A DNA stretch of 64,000 nt from Oscarella lobularis (lineage: Eukaryota > Porifera > Homoscleromorpha > Homosclerophorida > Oscarellidae): assembly GCF_947507565.1 (NCBI RefSeq), contig NC_089186.1, positions 868,001-932,000 on the forward strand, written 5' to 3'. Positions 12,418-22,649 of this stretch are shown here, piece by piece (the first letter of the stretch is position 1; the number at the start of each line of letters is the position of its first letter). The position numbers were made by a program, and so were the translations under genes. Below the pieces are notes generated by a model, which made no database searches, was not told where the DNA came from, and saw only the letters and a list, made by a program, of their open reading frames with translations.

Positions 12418-12990
12418 TCATAGTACTATATCAAATGCGTTAGGGTCAGTGTCGAAAGTGAACGCGAGAATGTCGAGTCCGAAAAAAGTTCCCCAGGCAT
12501 TGTTTCCCACGGTGTTGGGGGATTCGATATTCGGAACGACGGAGACAAGCTCAGCTCCGTTGAAAAAATATTTCACCGTGACGTTGACGTTGAAAGGTGT
12601 CCCAGACTGGGATACAACGTAAACGGAGAATTGGGTTTCTGATGGCGGCCCATTTTCAACGGCAACTGTACACGCATGCAAAAAGTCTAAGAGCACTAAA
12701 GTAGAAGCGAATCCTGTCTGGCTTACTTGTTGCTGATTCGAATCCACCGTCGCTATCGCTTCCTGATTGATCGTCAGGTCCAAGTGTTATAACCCAGCTT
12801 CCATTGGTGACGGAACTGATAAGGCTAGAGCACGTTTTCGGCAACAATCCATTAGGATTATCGCAGAAACCGTTAGGTTCCCTTCCGTTGGATGGCAGTT
12901 GCAGGCGAGGTCAATATTGTCGTCGGACGTCCAGCGGACTTCAACACGCCAGATGCCAAGTACGCACGGATTGCGATCGTTTGTAAAGCA
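12418..12990 (-). CDS. unrecognised, probably extracellular protein fragment
   Basis: On the minus strand an open segment from about 12847 can splice over a 61-nt intron (gtaagc..tgtacag, roughly 12669-12729) into a terminal segment ending with a stop at 12418. The joined product is rich in N, S, T and V, with alternating hydrophobics (for example FSVYVVSQSGTPFNVNVTV). That pattern suggests a secreted beta-sandwich domain. A cysteine-containing segment (about 12860-12990, with VEVRWTSDDNIDLACNC) lies just upstream in another frame, so an intron or a frameshift separates them. I do not recognise the family and see no signal peptide. The 3' part is the better supported. Confidence 0.4.
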
Positions 12991-13272
12991 CAGTCCTGCC
13001 GCCGCATAAGAAAACCATGCTTACCGAAGGTAGAGAAGCACTGGTATATCTAACTTGTCGTCACGTCTGTTCCAGATGCCGCAACCACGTCCTCATGTCC
13101 ATCAGCGCCGCATTTGTATGCGTATTCCGAGGAAAGAATAGCTCCCAGACTCCACGCAGCGGCAGCTCGCTTGACGCAATCACAAGGCGTTGTGAGCGAA
13201 GAGCTTAGGACTCTACACGGAGAGGGCAGGAAATGAGATGAGGGAAAACACGACAGCTCGACCATTACAGAG

Positions 13273-16200
13273 ATGAGATTCGTTTTTTCGCGAAAAGAAT
13301 CCGTAGAATTCCCCGAAACGATTTCGCTCTTCTAAAACTGTTATTGGCAAAGACTTGTTGTTTTCGCAGAGGCAGAGAGGTATCTCGTCTGGTCGTTCCA
13401 CGATCGATCGATTGGCCAAGATAATAATCAATAAGTGGGGAAATGAGTATGAATTGCGCCGTTTTCTTTCTACAGAAAAAGGATTTCCATCTGATCAGGT
13501 ATGAAATGGTCGCGTTTTTCATCCCTGCAGACCATTCTATTCTCCTTTTCGTTAGTACTTGTTTGGCTTGTCATTAATTCACTATGTGGCGGGAAGAGAG
13601 TTTGATTCGGCGGAATTAGCCGATGAATGGCTCAGCTATGCGCTTGGGCAAAACAATCAAGACATTGAGAAGGAATCAAGAGAGGTATGAATACGTTTTG
13701 GATTGGTAAATTAATTGATGCATGGATGCAGGAAGGACTCCGCCCACTTCACTGTTCGTGTCATTGGGGAAATATTTTTGGCGTTGAATGGCTCGTCAAT
13801 CAGGTGCAAATATCAACGTGGAAGACTACGTATGACTTGGAATTCATTTCATATGGTTTCACTCATCACTCTTTTTTAGGCTAGACGTACGCCATATTTT
13901 TTGCCTGTACAAGTTCCGTTGACACAATGAAGAAAATGGTCTATCTCGAAGAACATGGCTACATTTTGTCACCATTTGATATTGTAACGGAATTGATATC
14001 AACCCTCTCGCAACAATAACTTTTGATTTATAGGTTTGGGGAGCTGAAAATCAATTTTCGTCATCTGATAAAGCAAACGAGTTTTTTGATCATCTTGTTA
14101 ATAACAAAGGATTGAGTGTCAATGCTATTGAAGAAGAGGTGATAGATACATGATGTGCTTTTGTTCGCTACATGTGCTATACCCTTAATAGGATGGGTTG
14201 ACTCCTCTGCATCGTGCCTGCGGGAATGGAAGCATTTTTGGAGTAAAATGGCTTGTGGAACACAAGGCTGATATCAATAGCGTCGACAAGGTTAGAAGAT
14301 TTTACTTGTGATACTTTTATTCTTATTTCATCTTTAGAGGAGCAAAACGCCTTTTATGCATGCGTGTGAAAGTGACATCAATCGTTTAGCGAAAGTTCGC
14401 TACTTGGATGAAAAAGGAGCAAACTGTCAAGCAAAAGATCACGTGAGATGTTGTTTATTTGCTACAAATTCAATCAACAAATCGCCCGTCTTTTTTATTC
14501 AGGATGGGCAGACGGCTTTGTTTTATGCTATCCTCCCCTCAAAGTGTGAAGATGACGAAGTGAAAGATGTTCTTCGATATCTTGTCATTGAGAAAGGCAT
14601 TGATATCAATTCTGTTGATGAGGTCACATTCTTACGATATTTTGCATTTTTGTTTGTTAATCCTATTATTAGGAGGGAACGACACCCTTATTGTACACAT
14701 GTGATCAGAATCGCCCTTCTTTCCTTGTCATTCAGCAACTAATTGAACTACGAGCTGATGCCTCTCTCAGAAATAAGGTTAGTCAGAATTCTCATTTCTC
14801 AATCGTTCTCTCTTCAAATCTTTGTAGAACAAACAAAATGCATTGCATATTGTTGCAAAAAGCTATGAAAGAGTAGACGCATCAGTTATTGATCTATTGA
14901 TTAAGAAGGGTGTTGACGTCACGTGTCAAGATCAGGTGACGTGTTTTTATTCCTAATTGAAAATAATTTATAAACGTGAATTTCAGAACGGAAAGACGCC
15001 TTATGAGTTGGTGGAATATGATGGTAAAAGAAGAGCTCTCCTTCGACAGCATTACGTACGTCATCATTTTGATTAAAATCCCGTATGAATTTATTTTAAT
15101 AGGACGCCGCCCGATTTTCCGTTCTACGACGAGAAATTGTTCGTCAGGATTCGATTAAATTGTGCGTGATTGGAAATGAAATGGCGGGAAAAACGCCGTT
15201 GGTGAATTCTCTTCTTCAACTCAATCAATCCCTTCCCAGAGAAGAAGATCGCACTCCAGGTGTGCAAATTCACAATTGTGAAATTTGGGGAGTTGGCAAA
15301 GGATCGACGTGGGATTTTGGTGCTCAACCAACATTCCACAGTGCACACGGTCTCTTCTTCCGCCAATCCAATCCAATCTTCGTTCTTGTTCTTCGCTTTC
15401 GCGATGGGCAACAGATGACGTCAGAAATCGTTCTTCTTGTGATTGGGCGCTATTGGTGTGCGTTTGTGAAAGCGGCGCTTCGCACCCTTTCCTCTCATCT
15501 GACGTCACGTTTTCGTCTTTTGATCATTTTCAATTTAATTGATTTTGAAGAGGAGACGGGAATTGAAGTAAGTTTCCAACTGAAACGAGTGTTTGAAACT
15601 CTCCAGGAAGAGTTCAGAGACACGTTTGAAATCTTACACTTGTTTGAAATGGATTGCAGTAAAAGCTATTCACTTCGCATGAACGACTTCCGGGAAAGGC
15701 TGAAAGCAATTCGTGAAAATATGCTCGAGGTAGAGTGAGTCACCTAGTCGCCTAATTATTTAATTTGAGAGCTATTTTGACATGCAGAAAGCCGATGGTG
15801 TGCCCAAACTTTGCCATGCCATTGAAGAGAATCTCTGTCTCCCTGACGAGAAAAGAAAGTCGCCATTGAACAATTTTCTGACGTTAAAAGAATTTGAGAA
15901 GTGGGTTGTCGAAGATGTTGGCATCACTCTAAATGAAGACGAGAGAAAAGTCTCCGTTGAATATCTTGACTCGTCTGGAATAGTAAGTAATCAAACTCTT
16001 ATTACTTCATATTATTATTTTGGCATAGATTGTGAATCTGGGTCCTCAAATTTGTCCTCGACCACTCTGGTTGTGTCACAATGTGGTCCGTCCACTTCTC
16101 GCTCCACCCTACTTCCCGTTCGGCATGCCGTCTCAAAAATCCGGCGAAGTGTCGTTAAGTGACATTGAATCGGCTTTGAGAGCATTTAAGGACGACCTCA

Positions 16201-17456
16201 AGAAGAGAGGAACACCGTCTTTATATACGGTGACAGTTGAAGAAGCGATTTGGGTTCTTCTTTGTCTAGATCTGTGCATTGAAGTGGAAAAGTCACCCGG
16301 AACGTTCCAGATTCCCGCTCTACTTCAGCATTCAATTCCTAAAGGCTCCTGGGTCGAAGACGCAATGTTTGACGTGTATCGTGGCCAGCGATACGAGTGC
16401 TCTCTCTCCGTCGATATCATCTCGCCGTCGTCATTCGTCGTCTTTCAATCTCGCTGCTCTCGCATGGCCAAACCAACGAGTCGCGAGGCGTGGAAAGACG
16501 GCGTCAAATTAATAAGAATTGTCGACGACAAAGTCGTTGAAAGTCGCATTGAGCTAGGAATAAAGAAAGGACACTGTTGCATCGATGTCATCCTTCGTTG
16601 GTCAAGCAAAAGAGCCTGTGAGGAAGTGGCGAAGGAGTTCCTGGTCGAAATTAAAGACATGATAATGCGAGCGTGCGACGAGAGAAGCCCAGGAGTTATT
16701 TTGAACTGGTTCTATTTGGACAGCAAGCACCTTAGGCAGCTCGACGAGGATCCGGCAATCTACTCTATGGCTGAAGTAGAGAAGAAGGTAAACCAGCAGG
16801 CTTTTGATCACGTCTTGTTTTCGTTTCGTCCGGAGAATGGTCAGCATTCTTCCGTCCGCGACTTGTATATACTGACGACTGAAGTGGAGGTATTTTCAAG
16901 GAATTCATTATTTGATCTCTGTATACAATCGTTGTCTAGGTCAGAGACTCTGATAGAGAGGAAATCTCACCATGTCACAGCGTTTCTAAGAGAGTGGAAG
17001 AATTTTCTCTAAGGGTAGGATTATTAGTATTTTTCCCTGTTTTTTGTAGATTATTCATCACTTTTAGAACTCCGATCCACAGGCCGAGCGCGTTGCGGCG
17101 CTGTCTCTTCAAAGTATTTAATTTCTAAGATTACACTGTCTATTTTCTCAAATTCTTTTACAGATACTTTTCCGGCTGATGGAGAGCTAGTCTCCGTTAA
17201 TTTAATGAGAGCGCGCGCCTCCGTAAGAGGATCAAAATGGGAAGAGATCGGTATGTTGCTCATCAGCTTGGAAGATCTCGAAGACATTCGTAAATCATAT
17301 GGCGGCAACAGCGTACGAATGTTGAAGGTGTTAGATACGTGGAAGCTGGCAAAATCACGTACAGTAGGCCAGCTTTTGAATTGGTTTAAGAAGGTCGGTG
17401 TGGACCGTACTAATATTGAAGAGAAGTATGAAGAGCTTTTTGGAGACTTGGAGTAA
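13273..17456 (+). pseudogene. ANK-ROC-COR-Death gene, copy A (damaged in the ankyrin part)
   Basis: Exon 1 (13273-13302) and exon 2 (13370-13498) give the family's short N-terminal module. About ten ankyrin exons follow, then a ROC GTPase exon (15103-15729; P-loop GNEMAGKT, WDFGAQ as the G3-like motif), two COR exons (about 15785-15982 and 16029-16888), linkers (one at 17068-17113) and a Death-domain exon (17164-17456). This is the DAPK order without a kinase. Compared with copies B-D, two ankyrin exons carry single-base deletions (near 13802 and near 13903) that break the frame. ROC, COR and Death remain open. The first deletion creates a new in-phase donor (CAG/gtgcaa), and all ankyrin exons are phase 0, so skipping could rescue a shorter product. 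The residue after the P-loop threonine is proline instead of threonine. Confidence 0.65.
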
Positions 17457-17639
17457 GTAGACAATATTTTCGAAGCTTTTGAGGCAGAACTGTACTCAAA
17501 TAAGTTTATTTTACTGGGTTTGGCGATTTTTAAATTAGTCAAGTCGCGTTTCTAGCTGGCCTTTGTCTATGTTTTAGTTTGGATGCTTCATCAAATTTTT
17601 TAGTTATTGTTGTTACACTTGTTAATTTTTCGTTTTATA

Positions 17640-17949
17640 TTATTCCTTAGACGTGACATCTCGAAATACCACGTGATCCGGATAAAGAAGCACCAAGGAA
17701 GTAAGGCTTTCTCCTTTTTATTCTACGATTCCTCGTTCGTTTCACGCACATTTAGAGGCTGATGCTCGCTTCGTTTTCGAAGCGTAGAAGTGCTTAAATC
17801 CTAGTGAATTAGCTCAAGACGCGACGAATCGAGGTAAAAGACGTCCGAGAAGGCTCTAAACTAATAAATAGATCTAAACCTGTCTAGACGGCTTTATAAA
17901 GCCTGCAATCAACGCAGTAAAAGAGCGAGAATTGTCAAACGGGGTCCCC
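17640..17949 (+). promoter_or_regulatory. conserved block upstream of the SLC12A8-like first exon
   Basis: The stretch with taccacgtgatccggataaag (near 17669) and the following ~250 bp recur almost unchanged upstream of the third SLC12A8-like copy (26930-27216). A shortened form lies upstream of the second (about 21222). It contains an E-box (CACGTG; decayed to CATGTG in copy 2) and an AT-rich tttataaag near 17891. It is probably the promoter and 5' leader of the ancestral carrier gene; this is inferred from position and conservation only. Confidence 0.4.
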
Positions 17950-18760
17950 ATGGCGGAAACGTTAGAACTCGAACCGTTTCCGCCGATTTCTACGTCGCCC
18001 GAGTCTACGCCGGCGTCGCAACGTCGCTCAAGCGGAAGATGGTCGCCTCAAATTCGCGTAACAGCGATCGACGACGAAGATAGCGAGCTATTTCGCGAAT
18101 TACACGAGGTAAGATCGATGGAGAGCCCCGCCCCCACACGCTAAGCTTCCCCATACACAGGACAAGGACAAACCGTGGTGGAAAACAAACTTTTTCATAC
18201 GCGAACCAATTCGTTTCGGAACGTGGGACGGTGAGAAAACGCCACGACGTCATAAATGCATATTATTCCAGGCGTTTTCACATAATGCATACTAAACATA
18301 TTTGGAGTCGTAATCTTCCTCAGATCCGGTTGGATGGTCGTAAGAAACCTCACACACAAATAATAAATAATTGAATTTATTAATTGGATTTTTTCTAAGG
18401 GCAATGCTGGCCTTGGTCTCTCCGCTCTCATGATCTTTCTCACAGTGGAAGTCGCTCTTATAACAACGTTCTCTGTGAGCAGATTATGTTCTCGAGTTCA
18501 AGTGGGTCCAGGTGGCGTCTACTTCGTTCTTTCTCACGTCTTGGGAGGAAGACTTGGAGGCGTTCTGGGAACACTATACGACTTCGGACAGCTAAAAGAA
18601 AAAATCAATAAAAATAATCAATATAAATATTCTCTCTTATAAGGCGATATCCATTTCCTTATATGGAATTGGATTGGGTGAGGCTGTAGCATTGATGTTT
18701 GGCTGCGATTCGACGTGGGCAGTCCGGGGCATTGTTTTTCTCACTGTCACTTCACTTTTT
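17950..18760 (+). pseudogene. SLC12A8-like cation-chloride cotransporter, 5' fragment 1
   Basis: Exons at 17950-18108, 18161-18230, 18272-about 18340, about 18401-18593 and about 18643-18760 encode the N-terminus and first membrane segments of an SLC12A8-type carrier. Recognisable pieces are [39 protein letters not shown] and WAVRGI. Exon 3 carries TAA where the other two copies encode serine, and the donor after exon 4 is ct instead of gt. The rest of the carrier (ten or more further helices) is absent. Instead the reading frame runs into a different gene (see 18695-19723). It sits 3' of ANK-ROC copy A, as its sister does 3' of copy B. Confidence 0.85.
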
Positions 18761-19723
18761 GTCATTGTTCGTGCTAAATCTCTACCCCTGTTGGAAATAC
18801 CGTGCCCAGGTCGTCTTCTCCGGGCACCGATTCGCCGCTCTAAGCTACGGCGATCACGCAATCGCACTATTCCGCGTCGACATGAACGACAGCGTCCAAG
18901 TGGCGCTCGTAAATAAAAACGGAGGTAGGGCGCTCCACCCGCGACGCGCGCGCGCGCTTCACACTCTCGACTTCGTTTTTTTTCTTTTTTCTAGCTGTTA
19001 TCGCCGGTCCCGACGTTCGAAACGTCACGAGCAAATTCCCTAGGCCTCTACCGGCGAAATGTCGAAGCGTCGTCATTGCCGATCCCACGGAATCGGCAGA
19101 CGGAATCGACTTTTTGTTCCACGTCGAAAACGTCGACTCGACCCTCAGTCAAAACAACTATTATATTCTCTACAACGCACTCCAGTCGTCCGATGCGATC
19201 GACGTTTTAATCTACCGTCTATCGCCGCCACACAGGTTCATGTATTTAGGTCATTGCGTTCGTCCTGGAGGCGTAAAAGCCTACGTTACTCCGGGAAGAT
19301 ACGAAGTCAAAGTACGAGTATTCACCACAATAGATTTTTCTATGTGCAATTGTTCAGGTTTTCGCCTGCGGTCTCGTACGCAACGAGAGCGACTATCATC
19401 GACTCCAAACCCTCATCGATCCCATCGTAGTCGATTTGGAGCAACAGGGCGAATATTATATGGCAGTGCACGGGAAATTTAATTCGAAAAATTATCCACC
19501 TTCGTTTACCGTTATTCCGTCGACGGCGATCGTGGCGACGCCGTGGACGTCATCGAAGCCATCGACCGAGACTTCAATACATAGTACTGCTCATATTGAG
19601 TCTACGACTTTGGCTTCGACTACTTTTGCTCCTTCATCTCCTTCCGGGGCTCGAGTTCCTAAGTTAACTGTCTGGGGATTTTTTCTCATTGTCTTTTGCA
19701 CGCTTTTAGTTGATTCTGCCTAA
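18695..19723 (+). CDS. secreted, probably GPI-anchored protein with a borrowed signal peptide
   Basis: Joining 18695-18760, 18810-18924, 18995-19311 and 19358-19723 gives an open frame of about 287 residues with consistent splice phases. The N-terminus from the ATG at 18695 reads like a signal peptide (GIVFLTVTSLFVVFSG). The body is a beta-rich ectodomain with few cysteines. A Ser/Thr/Pro-rich stalk (roughly residues 215-260) leads to a hydrophobic C-terminal tail ending at the stop, the layout of a GPI-anchored surface protein. I do not recognise the ectodomain. The signal-peptide exon is the fifth exon of the SLC12A8-like fragment, and the 49-nt intron joining it has a weak donor (gtcatt). 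An alternative is that the true first exon lies elsewhere and this frame continuity is chance. Confidence 0.6.
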
Positions 19724-19729
19724 GTGGAA

Positions 19730-20218
19730 ATGCATTACTCTTTAATTGCTCGTCGTCGAAAAGCTTCTAGTTTTTTCTTTTGTAAATATTTTGTTAATCA
19801 TAAAACCGGAAATAGGGGCGGTAAAAGGTGTTTGTGGAATTTGTGTCCATCTGGGTGTCGCGACGCGCGTTTTCGAGCGAATATTCAACGGGGTTGTGGT
19901 TTTTCGTTGACGTTCGTAGTCCACCTGACATTGTTTGTCGGTTTCCGCTTGCGACGGGACTTCGAAGAGATCGCCTTTCTTCGCGGAGACGAAATGGCTG
20001 CTTATCGACGCGATTGCGACGTTCTATCGTCTCGAATCGGTGCAGCGACACGCAGAAATGACGCTGAGACGACGAACGAAGGCGTATCGGCGACGATCGA
20101 CTCGAAATTGCGAAGAATTCTCACGGTCACGTGGATGAACGCGCGCGAAAAACATTTATTCGAGCAAATAACGAGAAATCTACGAGCTAAACTAACGAGA
20201 AAACGTGCACCTGAATAA
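19730..20218 (+). CDS. hypothetical basic, partly coiled-coil protein
   Basis: An open frame starts at ATG 19730 or, more likely, 19993 and runs to TAA near 20218, where aataaa overlaps the stop. The second half is rich in E, R and A with heptad-like spacing (for example RGDEMAAYRRDCDVLSSRI) and ends in a basic tail. The first half is less gene-like. It follows the GPI-type gene by only a few bases on the same strand. No domain is recognised, and overlapping arginine-rich frames mean chance cannot be excluded. Confidence 0.33.
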   Translation: MHYSLIARRRKASSFFFCKYFVNHKTGNRGGKRCLWNLCPSGCRDARFRANIQRGCGFSLTFVVHLTLFVGFRLRRDFEEIAFLRGDEMAAYRRDCDVLSSRIGAATRRNDAETTNEGVSATIDSKLRRILTVTWMNAREKHLFEQITRNLRAKLTRKRAPE

Positions 20219-21348
20219 ATAGATCTTGAATTCGTCCCGTTCTTCGCGCTCTATCTTCGTTGTCCTTCTGCACGAGTTTTCGCCTAGAAAAAAAAGAGAT
20301 TAGCTACTGTAAATCAATCAATGTACGTACCTTTTTGTTGCGTCCGTATTCGCGCTACCCAGGCTACACCACGGGGAGGTTCGGACGCGTCGTAGCCCAG
20401 GTGAGTCTCGCAAAGCGAAGACCCCCTTCCAAAAAGTGTCGGGCGAGTTGCGGGTCCTCGGCCATTCCATTCAGTACCCACCTGGATGAGGATCGGCCCC
20501 TAATACCAAAACCCCGGTGCGCTGGTACCAAAGCCTTCGCTATGTCTTCCTGGGAAGAAGCGGGCCTTGCGGAATGGAGAGAGGCTGACTGCTGTTTGTA
20601 GAGGTTGACAATGAAGACAGTGCAATGGCGGAATCGAAGGCTCCTGGGCTGGATCATCGTTGGTCTAATCGCGTCGTTCGGGTGAGAAAAGTGCCGGCAA
20701 CCAGACCGTAGTGAACACCCCCTCCAAGCCGTAACCACTCAGCTTAACGCGGTTCGTGCTTGTTGACGACAATAAGACCTCAAACGATCCGTCTGCCCAG
20801 TGCGTAGACCGAGGCCGAAGCCCCCCGTCGCCCTGCTTGCAGGCTCCGGCACGGAATTAACCGTGGGCCACGCTGAGAATCCAACTATCCGTCCTTGCCT
20901 TCTGCCAAAGCCTCCGAGCCAGTCCTCTCAAGGATGAGACGCAGATTGCTCCACGCCGCACCCACCCTCAGCGGCAACTGAAGAATCGGTGCGCTCGCTC
21001 GCTATTTTGAATAGCGCGCCCCACGCATTCCCCCAGAGCGCTCATTGGTTCGCGGTGTCACGTGGTGTCAAATGCAGTGCGCTCATTCGTTTGACGAATT
21101 AGGTGAGAATTCTAAACCGGTTTCGATACAGGTTTGACCGGCGGCATCCTTAGAAAAAATGATGCAACATCGCCACGCGACTGAAGCATGATCAACCACA
21201 CCCAAGATGGCGGATAACAATATCGCAATACCATGTGATCTCGATAAACCAGCAACGCGACGAAGGAAGACTCCTTTCAAGACGCGACGAAGCGACGAAG
21301 CGACTAATCGAAGCAGCGAAAGCGCGAAATCCGTCGAACGGCGTTTCT
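20219..21348. other. GC-rich unidentified block and flank, no gene
   Basis: From about 20380 to 21000 the sequence is more GC-rich and differs from its surroundings in word use (gtgccggcaaccagaccg, cggcacggaattaaccgtgg). It contains no convincing frame or splice chain. It resembles the untranslated end of a retroelement or another inserted repeat, but I cannot identify it. From about 21200 the sequence becomes the decayed upstream region of the second SLC12A8-like copy, including caagatggcgg, a YY1-like motif. Confidence 0.35.
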
Positions 21349-22460
21349 ATGGCGGAAACGGTAGAACTCGAACCGTTTCCGCCGATTTCGACGTCGCCCG
21401 AGTCGACGCCGGCGTCGCAACGTCGCTCAAGCGGAAGATCGTAGCCTCAAATTCGCGTAACAGTGATCGACGACGAAGATAGCGAGCTATTTCGCGAATT
21501 ACACGAGGTAAGATCGCAGGAGAGCCCCGCCCCCACACGCTAAGCTTCCTCATACGCAGGACAAGGACAAACCGTGGTGAAAAACAAACTTTTTCATACG
21601 CGAACCAATTCGTTTCGGAACGTGAGACGGTGAGAAAACGCCATGACGTCATAAATGCATATTTAAGATCTGAATTCCAGGCGTTTTCACATCATGCATC
21701 CTAAACATATTTGGAGTCGTAATCTTCCTCAGATCCGGTTGGATGGTCGTAAGAAACATCACACATAAATGATAAATAATTGAATTTATTAATTGAATTT
21801 TTTCTAAGGGCAATGCTGGCCTTGGTCTCTCCGCTCTAATGATCTTTTTGACAGTTGGCGTGGCTCTTATAACAACGTTCTCTGTGAGCGGATTATGTTC
21901 TCGAGTTCAAGCTGGTCCAGGTGGCGTCTACTTCGTTCTTTCTCACGTCTTGGGAGGCAGACTTGGGGCGTTCTGGGAACACTATACGTCTTCGGACAGG
22001 TAAAATTTAAGAATTAATAAAAATATTTAATATACGTGTTCTCTTATAAGGTGATCTCTATTTCCTTATATGATTATTGAGCTCTCTGTTCTCGATTTTA
22101 TCATGGGTTCATTTTCACATTCAAACGAAGGTTAATTAATTAAACAATTTATTTGTACATTTTCAATTTTGTTTCTTTTAGCGGACGAATTCAAGGGTTA
22201 TAAAGCGGAACTTTGGAAGGCCAATCAAGATCCAGAATTCAAAAATGAGACATTTTGTCGTTTTCTTCACCACAGCAGCTGTTGTCATGGCGATCTGCGC
22301 AAACCAGATTTAGCTCATATAGAGATAAATTCGCACTTCCGAAGATGACTCGAGGTAAAGAAGTCCGAGAAGGCTCATCGATTGATGATGCGTAGGGATT
22401 GTGTTCAAGATTTGAGAGGGGATGACGTTTCTTCTGTATTCCTTTCCTTGACATTATTAG
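21349..22460 (+). pseudogene. SLC12A8-like fragment 2
   Basis: This has the same exon series as fragment 1, starting at ATG 21349, plus a further exon pair. Those encode LDFIMGSF and, after an intron, a stretch ending SCCHGDLRKPD, which correspond to the extracellular/TM region of SLC12A8 (LDFVVGSF and GDLREP in the family). Exon 1 has TAG where the other copies have a serine codon. A one-base deletion near 21974 shifts the GGRLGG region. The exon corresponding to 18643-18760 of fragment 1 is missing. It lies 5' of ANK-ROC copy B. Confidence 0.85.
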
Positions 22461-22649
22461 GGCGTGGCGCGCTGGGTCAATACTATACGGGCATCGAAAT
22501 TATTAAACGTTGCGCATGCGCACATCATATGTGTAATGAGTAGATTCTCTTCGGCGAAAGAAGCGAAGATAGACGTGGAACCGCTGCTTGTAAGGCTGTA
22601 ATGGTCGATTAATAGAGTGCGATCGAACAGCAAGATTGTCGCTTTTAAG

